Shown: positions 1-12,406, counted from the first letter of the stretch. The stretch: 64,000 nt of DNA from Auriscalpium vulgare (GCA_019915015.1 JAHBBC010000041.1:124001-188000); one strand, 5' to 3'. Numbers and translations: made by a program. The notes: a model not told the origin generated them from the letters alone.

Positions 1-2196
1 ATGCCTGCAGGGAGACGCCGTTGCGCTTGTTCTTGCAGGCGTCGATGCTGTCGACCGACACGGAGAGTAAGGACGGAGAAGACGATAATAACGTTTGTTT
101 TCTTTCATTCTGTCGTCCTTCTGTCTCACAGCCGTGCCTATGATTAGAAAGTAACGATCTCGACTTGCCACGCCGCGAAGGGCCTGGAATGGCCAGCCGT
201 TTTCGTCCCTGCAGGTAATTTGTTCCTATCCACCTGGTTCCCTCTCTGACAATCATATTGTATCTCAGTCGAGGACGGCGTCTTTCCATTCCATCGTTCA
301 GAGGACCAGGCAGAAGAGCGGTACGTTCTTGTCGTTTGTCTGACTCCAAATAGCTCATTGATGAATTGGAATAGACGACTCTTGTATGTCGCCTGCACGC
401 GTGCTCAGGGCTTGCTCTACCTTCTCAACACGACGTCCCGCATGGTTGCGGGCATCCCGACGGAGCCTGAACGTTCGCCATTCATTACCGACGTCAGTGT
501 AGAGACTCCCGTGCGTATCATTACCAGCCCTTTCCGGATACAACGCTCAATCCACATCTGCGTACTTTAAGGAGATCTTCTCGGACAAGTTGCCTGATAT
601 GAAAGTCGAGAACCGTGAGCTCATCGCCCGAGTGATCGGGAGGCCCCCGCCAGATGAGGCAGAAGTCGAACGACTGATGCGCGAGTTGTACGTTTGATTA
701 CATGCCGTCCTCGATAACTTCTCGACGAACTGAACCTGTTTGGCATATACAGCAAAGAGAGCGGCCTTGCCAGTCGCTTGAACGATATCGTGTACTTAAA
801 CAATCCACAATATCACATGCAGCACACGGTGTATCAAGCACCCCCAGCGCTTGGAGCAGCAGCCTTCACCAGTAAGTCTGCATTTTTTCTATTGTTGTTT
901 GCTCATACTTAATCGGCACTGGTAGGTGCTTCAGGTATTCTAACGCCAGCGACGACACCGAGGGTCAACACACAGCCTCGAGCCGGGCCGTCAACGTTCA
1001 CTGCGACATTCTCCTCGGCAAACCCAAAGAAGCCTGCGCCGTCGCGCGCAACCACGTCTACGGCCAAGCCAGTCACTGCTGCAAAGCCGCACTCCTATGG
1101 ACCAGGAAACAGGACGTTCAGCTACGAGGACGACGGCATAGAACTCTTGCCGACTCCGCCGAAATCTGTGGAGCGGCGACCTACCGTACAACAGAATGCT
1201 ATTGCGTCGTCTTCCAGGCCGCGTCCGCATAGCGCGGCGCTGCCACAACCAGCCGTGCCTGTAACCGGTCCCTCGAGGACGAAGTCTTCATCTTCAGGTT
1301 CGGCACCCCGTCCAGATCCGCCGGCCTCTACACAGTATTCAATTTTTTGTGGACCCTTATCTCAAGCACCGAGACCTGCGCAGTTCTCGCCTGTCTTTCA
1401 GCGAAATGCTGGAGGGACGTCCACGTCGCGTCCACATGGTTCGGCGCAGCAACGACAATCGGTAGCTGGTCCGTCGAAGACGATGCCTTCTTCGTCTTCA
1501 ACATCCGTGGGCAAAACACCAGCTCCTCCCTCAGATGAACATGGCCCAGTATCGGTGTTTTGCGGACCTTTGTCTCAAGCCCCGAAGGCTGCAGAAAGAT
1601 GGCCCGCCATTCAAGTCGACGTCGCAGCGTCGTCCTCCGCGTCGCGTCAACCGCCGAAACGACCAGTTGAGGCTGTAGCTGGCCCGTCGACGTCAAGGGC
1701 CAAGCCTCCATTTTCAACGTCTACGGGACCAATACCTCCTCGCTCAGACGCTGTGGCACCGCCCACACAGTCTGGCCCGGTATCGGTCTTCTGTGGACCA
1801 GAGTCCCAAGCTCCAAGACCTCGGGCCCCGGCATTTCCTATTGCCCCTCGCCCACAGCCCGCGGCCCCTTCGAAAAGCCCACCAGGGAAGCCTCCAGGGC
1901 TAGAGAACTTGCCACCAGTACCACTGTTCGCCGATCATGCGCCGACAGCCGCACATCCTCACTCGTCACCCGCGCAAGCGGGCAAGCCGTCCCAGGATAA
2001 CGCTTTCACGTACACCGTGAAAAGGGAGACGCATTCGCAGCCTGTCCCTCTAGCGAAGGAGCTTGACATGGATCTTGCGCCGGCAGCGATGGCAGTTGAT
2101 GAGGCGGGGAAAACGGTGGTGGGTGTAAAACGAAGGTTGGGCATGGGCAGGCCGATGGTGGGGTATGCGAACAAGAGGTTCAAGAGACCCGTATAG
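1..2196 (+). CDS. SRS2: SRS2-type UvrD-family DNA helicase, C-terminal part (5' end outside window)
   Basis: Srs2 is a 3'-5' helicase that strips Rad51 from single-stranded DNA to limit recombination. Only the 3' part is present. The exon open at position 1 reads in frame and joins, after introns at 93-147, 215-268 and 321-374, into UvrD/PcrA motif V (STCHAAKGLEWPAVFVPA) and motif VI (RRLLYVACTRAQ). Further introns lie at about 470-530, 688-752 and 872-925; the first of these is uncertain. A conserved-looking block (ESGLASRLNDIVYLNNPQ) precedes a long disordered tail rich in Pro, Ser and Ala, in one exon from 926 to the TAG at 2194-2196. The tail carries three copies of a VFCGPxSQAP motif about 70-77 residues apart and ends in a basic segment (KRRLGMGRPMVGYANKRFK) that resembles, from memory, the ends of other fungal Srs2 proteins. 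Assignment to Srs2 rather than another UvrD helicase rests on the eukaryotic context and the tail. Confidence 0.85.
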
Positions 2197-3061
2197 AGCA
2201 GCAGAATTATTTGTATTATTGGGGGCGTACTGTCTGCTAAGATGTATCGATGTATTCCAAACTTCATAGGGTAGGATCATGGCAAGAAGCGCAGCGGTTG
2301 ATGTCACGACCTGCGAGGCAGGAAGATTTGTTAGTCAATGCGTCATGAGGCAAGGAAAAAAAAGCAAAGGATTCAGAAGTCCGGAGTATCCGCAGCCTCG
2401 AGGAGGAATTGGTAGTCTAACATGCTTTTGACTGATGGCCAGAGGCCCATCATACTTCGAGGACAGAGTTTCCAGCGATGCTCACCGGAGTTGGCGCGCA
2501 AAAGGCGCAAGTTCGATGGCTGCCAGTCTCAATAGTGCGTCAGTATCAATGTTGCGGGCTTGAGAGACACGCTGTCCAGGATACGAAGACAAAGCGAAAA
2601 TCGGACCACACGTAGTGAGAGTCGGGAGCAACCTAGTTATCCAGGCAATGTCCGACATAAATAATATGATAAGCGGATACATAACTAATGATATCGGACC
2701 TGTAATCAATTATGTACTTCTAATGCGCGAGTTTTGCATTGGATATTGTCGTGTCTATTTATTGAGACGTACAGAGTGAGCATCTGCTGGAGTTTAGTTC
2801 ATGTCACTGGGTTCGAGGATCGGTGTTACATCATGAGACAACAGACTACTGGTAGCAAGACACTAGGAATTGAACATAGAAATGGACGCAAGCAATCAAA
2901 GAGCAATAGGTATAACGCGGCTAACAATGAGGATGGTGGAAAAGGTGATAAGTCAAAGGCCCCGGAACAAGGAAGTATATGAGCAGTCGAAGATAATATG
3001 AATCGATGTGGGAAGTTAGAACAAACCAATGTAGCCAGCATTAGGCTTATCGATTGTGCAT
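2197..3061. other. Intergenic, no gene recognised
   Basis: This stretch lies between the converging SRS2-like gene and the next minus-strand gene. It is AT-richer than its flanks. The short reading frames on both strands have no recognisable composition or splice logic. It presumably holds both 3' ends. Confidence 0.5.
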
Positions 3062-3948
3062 TCACTGGGGTGGTGGGGTGACGGGCCCTGTAGGGACAGA
3101 ACTCAGCTTAATCAAAGACTTATAACTTTCCGGCGCACCGAATAGGCCTGCTCGCTGCGGCACTTGTACGACGGCATTCGACGGCGTGCGCGCCTGGGGC
3201 GCAAGATGCGGATTTGCTGTTCATGGACAATCAATGACCAAGTCTAAGCAAAATCGGAACTGCGTACGTCTCCACTGGGCCCACGAAGGCAGCTCCGTGC
3301 GCGGGTCAGGCAGGGCCACGGGGGCAGCAGGCGGCGGCGGCGGTGGCGCCGCTGCAGCCTTGCCCTTGCGGCGCCCACCGGGCGGGCCAGGCGCAGGCTT
3401 GTGCACAGTGCGCCACGCCGGACGTGCGGGTTCTAAAGGGCCAGGATCTTCGGGCGGCGGAGGCTCCTGTGGAAGAAGCTCTACAGGGAGGGCGAGCTGG
3501 ACGACGCAACGGTGTGGCGAGAGAGTGGTGCAGCGAGGGAAGGGTTGGTGACCGGTCAGCGCAGGGTAACAAGGTAGAGATGACAATCACCTGGGGGCGC
3601 CAGTCGGGGGAGTACTCGCCGCCCGCGCTGTGCTTCGCCTTGACGGCCATGAGCTCTGCGATCTCACTACAGACACCCCGATCAGTGGATCGCGCGAGCG
3701 GAGGGCAGACGGGAAACGGGACACGCACTGTTGGAGTGCCCTGCGCTCGTCGCGCAGCTTGCCGACCTCCTGGAGCAGGATGCGGACCTCACTTGCCAGC
3801 GCCTTGCTGAAGTCGTTGAGATACCTGCGAGGTTGTCAGTGATCGCGGCACGGAAGCAGATCGCAAGGCGCCATTGGGGTGCGTACTTGGGAGCAGCGCC
3901 TGATTGAAAAGGAACTGTGCCAGGACCAGGGCTTTTGTTGGAAGCCAT
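3062..3948 (-). CDS. Small proline-rich hypothetical protein
   Basis: Function unknown. The spliced model has five exons and about 195 residues. It starts at the ATG at 3948 (MASNKSPGPGTVPF...). The first intron (3825-3886) restores PKYLNDFSKALASEV, and the next joins into a helical, probably coiled segment (LLQEVGKLRDERRALQHEIA). Later exons read through a proline-rich stretch (EPPPPEDPGPLEPARPAW), a basic/alanine/polyproline stretch and a conserved-looking RTELPSWAQWRPNP. The last exon ends at a TGA at 3062-3064 after PVTPPPQ. Every junction keeps frame with GT...AG ends, which is strong support for a real gene. The upstream in-frame segment in the other frame has no ATG and was not used. 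The short coil followed by Pro-rich linkers suggests an adaptor-like protein, but this is only inference. Confidence 0.7.
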
Positions 3949-4318
3949 GGCTGAGTGGGAGACTGTACAAGAGGGATGGCGCTCAAGTGCAGGGAAAGGG
4001 CAGAGCTAAAAGATGTTTGCCTCGAGGCTGCACGTGCCCGGACCCTTCAACTTCGATGAAGCCTCCCTCTAAGCTCTTGCCACGACCTCTACCAGAGGCG
4101 TCACATCACTGCATCACTCCTATGCTCTCTCAGATTCGTGGCTCTGTGTGATCAATATCGCAATATCAGACGCTGTCATGGATGTTCATTGCCGAGGGTG
4201 CGACTGTGAAGAATAAATGCAGTATATGGAGGTAATGTGTACTTCTGTTCCTCAATATACAACAGGGATTCCACAGCCGAGGGAGTACGTGTTATACGCC
4301 CTGGTGCCGCCAACGAAC

Positions 4319-6029
4319 CTATGCTCGAACCACCAGGAACTGCTCTGGGATATCGGGATTCTCGTACGCCGAGAGCACAGGTCGAGTTGCAATACCTGAC
4401 TCCGGGAGGAAGACGACATCTCTCTTGACCTGCGTACCAACGGCCGTCAGAGAAGCAGATTTGTAGGGACGGACAACACCGACCTGCCATACGCGAGTGT
4501 TAATTCCCAACTGCACAAGCGTCGACGAGCACCGGCGCGCGATATCCATAGCGTCCGCCTCGGGGTTATAAAAAGTTGGTTGGCCGATGAGATTCACGTG
4601 CGCGGCCCGCAGATGGCTTGCGAGTGCAAGAATCGGGCCCAGCGCAGCCTGCTCGCTCCACGTTAGTAATACGAGTATCAATTGCTGCTGCCACGCATAC
4701 CAAATCATCTGCATGCACAAGGACGAATATCTCCTCCATATGTGCGCACATACGACACACATGCTCGATTGCGTCGAGGCTGACGCGCAAGCGGTGGAAC
4801 GAGAAGCGCGTGAGGTGGTGCCCGTGAACGGTGATAACGCTCATGCAGAAGCGGTCCGCAAGTAAGTTGTTGAATGAGGCAGTCGTCGCGTACACTTGAA
4901 AGATTTGTAGTTGGGAGTGGGAGAGGAGGTCAGCGGTGCTAGACATCCAACTGCCCGTGGTATGTCCAGGGTGGATGGTCAACGTGAAGGAGGTGAGGGA
5001 TGTAAGGCCGCCGGCCCGAGCGCAGTGAGTGCTCAATGCGCCCATATCCTGTGGGGTATGAAGCTCGGTCAAGGGCGTCTGGGCAAAGATGCTCGCTTCA
5101 CGTACGAAAGAGGAGGAGAGACCTTCGATGCCGAGTCCCACAAGGCCGTCGACATTGTGGGATATCATCGCCCATATCCCCTTATCCGTAACCTTGGGAC
5201 ACCCCGCTAAATACAGGTGCTCCAGGCGTTGCAGATGGGGGGAAACCAACTCCAGGAGCGCATCTGTCACGAGCAACGATGACTGAAAGTAGAGGTCCGT
5301 CGTTAGTGTGAAGGGAGAGTCGCGGCGTCATACCTTGCAAATCAGTGTAAGACTTCTTATCGAGTCGCCTGTTTTCTCGATCCATTCGGGTAATATGTCG
5401 AGGACGGCGCCGCTAGGCATGATCAGCGAGATCTTGGTCATTCGGGAGAACAGTGTCAAGGTTGTAGGGTCGTAGTGTCCGCTGTGATTGCCGTTTATTT
5501 CTAACTCCCTCAGCTGCGCACATTGCTGGAGGGGTTCGAGGATATACGATGTGAGCGAGCCGTCCCGAGTCCACGTGCATGACTGTAGGCGAGTAGCGTT
5601 GGATATACCCTGGAAACAAGAGCAGCGGAGCTGTTCATAGGCCTCGTACGATGGAAGGGCTTTAGGAAAGTCTCGAATTTCTGTTGTGGCGTGAATACGA
5701 TGAGTGCACCGGAGTAGACGATCAGAAGCTCACCTAATCGTCGAACAAGCTGAGCCAGGTGGGGATACTCAGCGAGAGTGGCAAAAAGCTTCATGACCTG
5801 GACATGGTTAGCCTTCTCTCTAAAAGGACAATGAAACTGCGTTGTGTTGTACCCGTGTCTTTGCGTTGTGGTACCACGGGTAGATTGACACGCGGGAGTA
5901 AAGTCTCGAGACCGCGAAAACATAGAACGAGTGATTAATGAGGCAGATGGCAGCCAGATGGGATGCCTTGAGGACATGGTCGAGAATCAAGGGAATTAAT
6001 TCGACAGGAACATCCAGAAAGTTCGCCAT
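4319..6029 (-). CDS. F-box/leucine-rich-repeat protein
   Basis: Probable substrate-recognition subunit of an SCF ubiquitin ligase. The N-terminus (MANFLDVPVELIPLILDHV, then CLINHSFYVFAVSRLYSR) has the spacing of a degenerate F-box. Exons then read AEYPHLAQLVRRL and, after introns near 5690-5760 and 5570-5620, several leucine-rich segments. One is a cysteine-containing LRR of the AMN1/F-box type (RLEHLYLAGCPKVTDKGIW) near 5200. The gene is interrupted by at least five short introns and ends at a TAG at 4319-4321 after EQFLVVRA. Start chosen at 6029 because it gives the F-box at the very N-terminus and leaves a short promoter shared with SPT5. F-box/LRR families are strongly expanded in Agaricomycetes, so the target cannot be inferred. 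Confidence 0.75.
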
Positions 6030-6257
6030 AGCTTCGAACTGAACTTCAGTGTTTCGACTTGAGGCTTGAGCTGAGGCTTGTCCTCTTGTCACTGTCAGTG
6101 TCAGGCATTGAAAGAGATCTATGGCGGGCCGCGGCGCAGCGTGGAAAAGGCATACCATATTGGAGTCCATCACGTGCCATATTGAAGCGCGTCTCGGGCG
6201 GGATTCTTCGAGTGACTTCAGCTCTCTCTCCTTCCTACTTCCACCATCCGCCCAAAT
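6030..6257. promoter_or_regulatory. Divergent promoter between the F-box gene and SPT5
   Basis: Only 228 bases separate the start codons of two genes on opposite strands, so both promoters and 5' UTRs must lie here. I see no clear TATA box. Inferred from gene layout alone. Confidence 0.5.
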
Positions 6258-9200
6258 ATGTCCGACATGGAAGACGACACGCTTCCTCTGGGTCAAAGCT
6301 CCGATCCGTTACAATTTGACGATGACGAGGAGGAAGTGGAACAGCGCCACGGCAGCGACAAGAAGAAGGGTAAACAACCCCGGAGGCGGGACGAAGAGGA
6401 CGAGGATGAGGAGGACGATGAAGAAGAGGACGACGAAGATGACGAGGACGACGAGGACGAGGGTACATCACGCGGTCGGAAGCGGCAGAAGGTGAGCTTG
6501 GTCCGCCTACGAGTGTGTTAGTTCCTGAGCGAGCTTGGTCCGGCTAGCGGCGACACAAACGCTCTGCTGTCAACCGTTTCCTTGATGTTGAAGCTGAAGT
6601 CAATGAAGATGAGGAAGAGGAAGAGGAGGATGAGGAATATGGGCGAGGTATTTCTCTTCCTGTGCGAAACAATCCCCAGTAGCTCACCAGTACTTTCCAG
6701 ACGAGTTCATCGCGGAGCCGGGAGGGGAAGGAGAGGATGAGGAGACATCAAGAAGAACAGTCCACCACGCTCGCCTTGATCGACGAGAGCGAGAACTGAA
6801 CGATCAAGACCTTGCTCGGATTGCGCAGGATGTCAGTCAGCGCTACAAGCGGACTGCCGTTCGATATACGGGCGACATGAACGAGATGCCGCAACGGCTT
6901 CTAATGCCCTCTGTCAATGACGCTAATTTGTGGCAAGTGCGGTGTAAGGTGGGTGTATTGTTTGAGCGAGCATACTTGCTACCACTTTCTGACGCCGAAC
7001 ATAGCCAGGGCGTGAGCGCGATATTGTATTCAGTCTCATGCGAAAAGCCATCGACCTCGAGTACTCGAACCACCCCTTGAGCATTCTTTCCGCGTTCCAA
7101 AGAGACTCCCTGGCCGGCATGATCTACGTCGAAGCGCGGAGTCAAAAGCAAGTCGCAGAGGCTTGTAATGGCCTTGTCGGCGTCTACCCTGGACGCGGTA
7201 TCAATCTCGTCCCCATCGAGGAGATGGCTAGCCTTCTCCTCATCAAAAAGCAGGACCTCACCGTGACTCCGGGCAGTTGGGTGCGCATCAAGCGCGGGAA
7301 GTATCAGGGCGACTTGGCCCAGGTAATGGACATCACGGAGAATGGCGAGGAAGTCGGCTTGAAGTTCATTCCTCGAATCGACTTGAACCCTAAGGACGAG
7401 GTCGCTCCGGATGGCAAGAAGCGGAAGAAGACTGGGCTCGTTGCATCCATGGGCGCACGACCGCCACAGCGATTCTTCAATCACGAGGAGGTCGTGAAGG
7501 TGTACGGGCGCAAGACAGTGACCAAGCGAGCTCAGTCCTACGTCTTTCAAAACGACACGTATAAAGATGGCTTCATCGAGAAGGACTACAAGGTGAACGC
7601 GCTCGTCTTGGAAAACGTCAACCCGACATTGGACGAAATCACGCGCTTCAGCAAGGGCCAGGACGGTGCTGATAGTGAAATGAACGTCGACCTTTCTATC
7701 ATCGCTGAGGCGTCGCGCAAGGCGGCCATCGCCGTTCTGCAACCCGGTGATCACGTCGAAGTCTTCGAGGGCGAGCAGTCCGGCGTCCACGGTGTGGTCG
7801 ACTCCATATCGCAGGACATTGTGACTGTGACTCCTGTCGGGGTGGATTTGGAGGGCCAGAAGGTGCAAGTGCCCGCCCGCAGCGTGCGCAAGCGTTTCAA
7901 AGCCGGAGACCACGTCAAAGTCATGGCTGGCAAAAACGCGGATGAGACTGGTCTCGTAGTTGCTGTTGCTGGTAACGTCGTGACATTCTTGTCGGATATG
8001 TCTATGCAAGAGGTACCTGTTACATGACCTTTTTCAAGACGCTGTCGCTGAGGCATTCATAGGTATCTGTGTTCTCCAAAGACCTGCGGGAAGCAGCGGA
8101 GGTCGGCGCCGGTACTAACACTGTGGGCAATTACGAGCTGCACGACCTCGTCCAGCTAGAGTACGAGCTCTTCTAGCCTTACCACTTCCACGCTAACGAG
8201 TCCACAGCCACCAAACCGTCGGCGTCATCTTCAAGACCGAGCGCGACTCGTTCCGTGTGTTGGATCAGAACGGGCAAACACGTCTGGTACAGCCCCATCA
8301 AATATCGATGCGACGAGATTCGAACCGGGCGATTGCCACCGATGCAGAAGGTCACGAGCTCAGAGTGGGTGACAATGTCAAGGAGAACGATGGCGAAGTA
8401 GGTCTCTGTACTTTTCTTTACTTAGCTGGTGAACTTACGCTGCCCCAGGGTCGGAAGGGCCGTGTGCTCCACGTTCAAGGCTCGTTCTTCGCATTTCTGC
8501 ACAATCGCGAGATCGCGGAGAATGGCGGCGTCTTCGTCACGCGGGCTCGATCCTTGGTATCTCTCGCTCCCAAGGGCTCCCTTCTCAAGCCTGGCTCGGA
8601 CCTCTCGAAAATGAACCCTGCTCTTAGTGGTGGGGCCATGCCAGGCGGTATGGCAGGCTCAGGGGGTATGGGGCGCGGGCCTCGGGATCGTCTCATCGGC
8701 GTTGCTGTATCCGTTATCAAAGGCCCTCATAAGGGTTACTTTGGCACGATCAAGGACACCAATGGGCCCATCGCACGCGTTGAGTTGCAGACAGGGAACA
8801 AGGTAATTACAATCGACAAAGAAAAGCTGCATCGCCGAAAGTGAGTGGTATAGCTCTACTATTGTGATTGTCTCCCACTGATATTACCTGATCTAGTCCT
8901 GACGGGAGTCATGAACCACTTGAAGCCCGGGGCATGGGACCACCTCGCAATGGCGGCTACGGTGGCGGTGGCCAGATGCGACCACCGCCCGTTCCTTCAT
9001 CATGGGGAAGCTCCGGAGGAAGCACGAACAACCCATATGCCGACAATAGCGGGAAGACGCCTTCATGGAACTCGTCACGGACACCAAATCCCTATGCTGA
9101 TGGCGGGCGTACTCCCTCATGGAATAGTAGGCAGACTCCCGCCTGGGACGCAGCATCACGTACGCCTAATCCGTATGCGAATACCGGAGGCTTCGGTGGT

Positions 9201-10173
9201 GCGACGCCGGCACCGAACTCGTCATGGGGAGGCGCGACGCCGAAGACAGGTGGATGGGGAGGAGCCACGCCCAGAGCTTCAGGATGGGGCGGTGCGACGC
9301 CCAAGCCTCCGGCTGCTTCCACGTCATGGGGAGGCGCAACGCCGGGGCGCAGCAACGATTGGGGTGCCTCGTCACCGCAATCTTGGGAGTCATCTGCGGA
9401 TTGGGTAGGGTTTTTGTTTGATCTTTTTACTTTATCTGGGTCTTATCTTCAACTCCACAGGCATCAGCACCGACGCCATTCAGCGCGCCTACGCCAGGAC
9501 TCGGTGCACCTACACCGATGTCTGCACCCACTCCCGCGTTTGGATACGGTGCAGCCACCGCGCGGACACCTGCTGGGATGTCCATGGGCACTGACATGCT
9601 CGCTGAGACACCCTCGGCCATCTTTGCAATGTTCGACGACTCGCACAGCAAGCCCGGTACGTGCCTTGTCCATTTAGCATCTCACTAGCATCTCATAACA
9701 TCATCCCAGCCGAACTGGATCCGAACTGGCTCCTCGACCCGGCATTCTATCATGTGGATCCGGAGCCGGAGAAGACAGTAGATCGCCGGAAACGTATGTT
9801 CGTGCGCGTACAAGGCTCGCGCGGCGACAGCGCTGGTCTCGCTGCATGGGATGGTGGCCGGTACGAAGGGCGGCAGGGCCAGGTCGTGGGCGTCACAAAT
9901 TCAGGCTCGGTGAGGGAGGACGCTGCAAAGAGCACGGCGACAGTCAAGTTCGGAGTGGAGGACACAATCCCCGTCCCAATCGCGTATCTGGTGCCCCTTC
10001 CGCCCGACAGCCCGGGCATCGATGTGATGGTGCTGGCTGGACCGCACAAGGGTACAGAGATGAAGACGCGGGAGAAGGCGGAGACAGCATGGTTGCTGGT
10101 CAGTGACGGCAAGTTCGAGGAAATTGAGGAGGCACACTTGGTCGTGGTGGAGCCTGAGGCGGAATCACGATGA
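6258..10173 (+). CDS. SPT5: Transcription elongation factor Spt5 (DSIF large subunit)
   Basis: Spt5, with Spt4, clamps RNA polymerase II and promotes processive elongation and mRNA capping. The protein begins with a long acidic region (runs of Asp/Glu from 6330 to about 6800), interrupted by introns from 6492 to 6547 and near 6650-6700. An NGN domain follows (LWQVRCKPGRERDIVFSLM, then SAFQRDSLAGMIYVEA). KOW modules come next: GSWVRIKRGKYQGDLAQV, PGDHVEVFEGEQSGVHGVV, AGDHVKVMAGKNADETGLV, GRKGRVLHVQG and IKGPHKGYFGTI. The C-terminal repeat region (about 8930-9600) has many TPNPYAD, TPSWNS and WGGATP units, the fungal version of the phosphorylated CTR. A last KOW-like segment (WDGGRYEGRQGQVVGV) ends at 10173. 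The domain order matches eukaryotic Spt5. About ten introns; exon edges after 8000 are approximate. Confidence 0.93.
8934..9600 (+). repeat. Spt5 C-terminal repeat region (TPNPYAD / WGGATP units)
   Basis: Short peptide repeats within the SPT5 coding sequence. TPNPYAD/TPSWNS-type units occur around 9030-9180. WGGATP/GGATPK-type units occur around 9190-9350. SAPTP/GAPTP-type units follow after an intron, around 9465-9540. The Thr-Pro pairs are likely targets of CDK-type kinases by analogy with other Spt5 CTRs. Confidence 0.8.
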
Positions 10174-10412
10174 GGTATAATCTTTGCGATGTTGTTCTTC
10201 AGCTTGTTCTATTCTTTACTTGTGTATACTAGCTCATCATATATAAATCAGCGCAACGGCAGGCAGTACAAGCAGTTCGATTCTCCGGCTACAACATTTG
10301 CATATGAGACGTATGGTCAAAGCAAGAGGCACAAAGGAACTCGCAACGCGGGCTCACAAGCCGCGTTACGGATTAGAGATTTGGCTGGGATACAATTGTT
10401 CAGTGTGCGTAA

Positions 10413-11969
10413 TTAGCAGCCCAAGACATTGATCACCTTGTTGCCATCCTCCTCAGCAGTGGGTTTTGGCTCTGGGAAGGAGGGCTTCGTCGGCGGCAAA
10501 TCTACCTTCGGCAATGAGGCAGCCTCCTTGTCGACATCGGGCACATTTGGTACCCCCTGCTCTTCGACCTTGCCAGACGAATCTTCTACTAACAGCGCTG
10601 CCTGTACTTTCTCCGCAAGCTCATCCACCTCATCCTTCAGTAGCTCATTTGCTGTCTTCGACTTTCCATCCTCGTTGTCCGATGTTTTCTGTCTACTCGG
10701 TTCCGCCGCCTCCACATCGTTCGGCTCCTTGTCCAGGCTCACGCTCGCTGCCGTCTCCGCCCAAGCAGACTCCAACTCCGCCTCCCACCCGAGCTCGCGC
10801 GCCAGGTCCCATACAACATCGTCGCACTTGCCAAGCAGCACAACGTCGTCCGGCCGCTCGCCAATGTCGCCGACATGATCGAGGTTGATGAGCACGCGCG
10901 GGCAGCGCAGTGGGACGAAGTCGACTAGCGAGGCAAACGGGTGCACGGTGAGCGAAGTGCCCATGATGAACAGTAAGTCCGCATTGCGAAGCGCGGGCAC
11001 GGAACTGTTGAACGACTCCGGCAGCTAATGCGGGTGAGATGTGCACGCCAGGCATGTGATTGTCAGTCCCCTGGCATCCTGCAGTGGTGCGTACGTACCG
11101 CCTCGCCAAAGAAGACAATGTCCGGCTTCACAAGTGCATTGCACGTCTCGCATCGTGGGATGCGGCCTGCATGCACGGCTGTGGCCATCTTGGCGTCATC
11201 GTAAGGGCGGCGGCACGCCACGCAGCGCTGAGCTGCGAAACTGCCGTGAGCTTCGATGATGCGCGAGGCCGGCACGCCCGCGCGTCGCTCGAGTGTATCG
11301 ATGTTCTGTGTGAAGCAGATGCGCAAGAGCGATTTGTCTGCGAGGAGCTTGAGGAAGGAGTGGGTGGGCGTCGGGCGGAATCGGCCCGGGTAGAGCTCAC
11401 GGGCGAGCGCGTAGACTGCAGAGGGACCTGTTTGAGGAGGGCAAAGAAGAGAACAGCGTAGTACATACATGGCTGCGGATTACGCTTGAAGAAGTTAATC
11501 TCAAAGACGGCTTCGGGGTACGGTAGGTTAAGCCGCGCGAGATTGGCCTGCATTGGTCGACTGAGTTAGCCGCATGAGGTTGGGAAGAACAGTCAGCTCA
11601 CATAGAGACCTGGTCCGATAGTGTTCAATAAAGAATATACACATCATGTAGGAGCCCACCTGTCTCCGGAGATCTAAAGTCTGGTATCCCAGCAGAGGTA
11701 CTAACGCCTTTACAACAAGTAGCTCGTGAGCACCTCATAGGGCATTTCCGAGCTTGAACGCACCGGCGCCCAACTACCGATGGCCCGTGTGAGGTCGCTT
11801 GCTGTCATTGCAAGGGCGGAAGTCTCACCATAACGTACACGTTCTTGCATCCGTCGGACTTTATATACTTGGCGAGCGCAGGGATATCCTTTGCGCTTAT
11901 GACGGAGCTTTGCTTGCCTGGTCCAATTCCAAGGGCCATCTGTAGCAGGTCGAGCCCGTAGTCATCCAT
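10413..11969 (-). CDS. HST2: Class I sirtuin, NAD-dependent protein deacetylase (Hst2/SIRT2-like)
   Basis: Removes acetyl groups from lysines using NAD+; Hst2 homologues act on histone H4K16 and cytosolic targets. Start chosen at 11969 (MDDYGLDLLQMALGIGPGK). The first exon runs to GCKNVYVM. Two introns then restore the NAD-binding LGAGVSTSAGIPDFRSPETG. A very short exon, LY, leads to ANLARLNLPYPEAVFEINFF. Next come QNIDTLERRAGVP, the catalytic His in EAHGSF, four zinc-binding Cys (CVACRR...CETC) and KPDIVFFGEA. After another intron come LLFIMGTSLTVHPFASLV and INLDHVG. The C-terminal tail of about 130 residues is acidic, disordered and rich in Lys/Glu, ending in KVINVLGC. All core catalytic motifs are present, so the enzyme should be active. 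Pieces of a sister copy lie downstream at 12158-12300 and 14496-15130. Confidence 0.9.
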
Positions 11970-12157
11970 GTGGTTCCAGCGAGAGTTGTGAGCAACTTGT
12001 TCAAATGAAGTTCAATCATTGTCGCGGCGGGGCTACGCAGGACCCCGGAACCGCTGGCTTCATTCCACGACCAGTGGCACTCCCTCCCGCGATGCCTCAC
12101 CGCTGTTCACTACTATCATAGGATTCTCAACGGCGTCACCGCCTGCCTTCTCAAGTT

Positions 12158-12300
12158 TGATATCCCAGCAGACGTACTAACGCCTGATCAGCAAGCAGCT
12201 CGTGAGCACCTCCCAGAGCATCGCCGAACCTGAACGCACCAGCGCACAACTACGACAGCATGAGGTCGCTTGCTCATTGTCATTGCAGGGGCGGAGATCT
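12158..12300 (-). pseudogene. Sirtuin gene fragment (duplicate of the NAD-binding exon and flanking introns)
   Basis: About 140 bases are clearly similar to 11691-11825 of the intact sirtuin gene. They cover the TSAGI-coding exon, both flanking introns and the end of the preceding exon. Shared blocks include gtactaacgcct, gctcgtgagcacctc and tgaggtcgcttgct. The glycine-rich NAD loop is incomplete and the reading frame breaks beyond it, so this is a non-functional remnant. It lies directly upstream of the amidotransferase gene and probably marks a duplication boundary. Confidence 0.8.
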
Positions 12301-12406
12301 TTGCTCTTTCTGAGACTGCAGACAATCACATCGACTCAATTTGTCTTATCTCCGTCAACTGCATCGCCTGGCCAATTACTTGCACAATTCTACACAGGCA
12401 TTCTAC

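Noticed and set aside
3887..3986. Start of the small proline-rich gene in the upstream frame beginning LSAIPLVQS
   Set aside because: That frame has no ATG; the ATG at 3948 in the other frame joins correctly through the first intron to KYLNDFSK.
6843..8009. 388-codon open frame on the minus strand
   Set aside because: It lies entirely antisense to the SPT5 NGN/KOW exons, whose domain content is certain; the antisense frame has no domain and reflects codon bias.
10429..10888. Plus-strand frames of about 140-150 codons
   Set aside because: They are antisense to the sirtuin tail and have only low-complexity Ser/Pro content.
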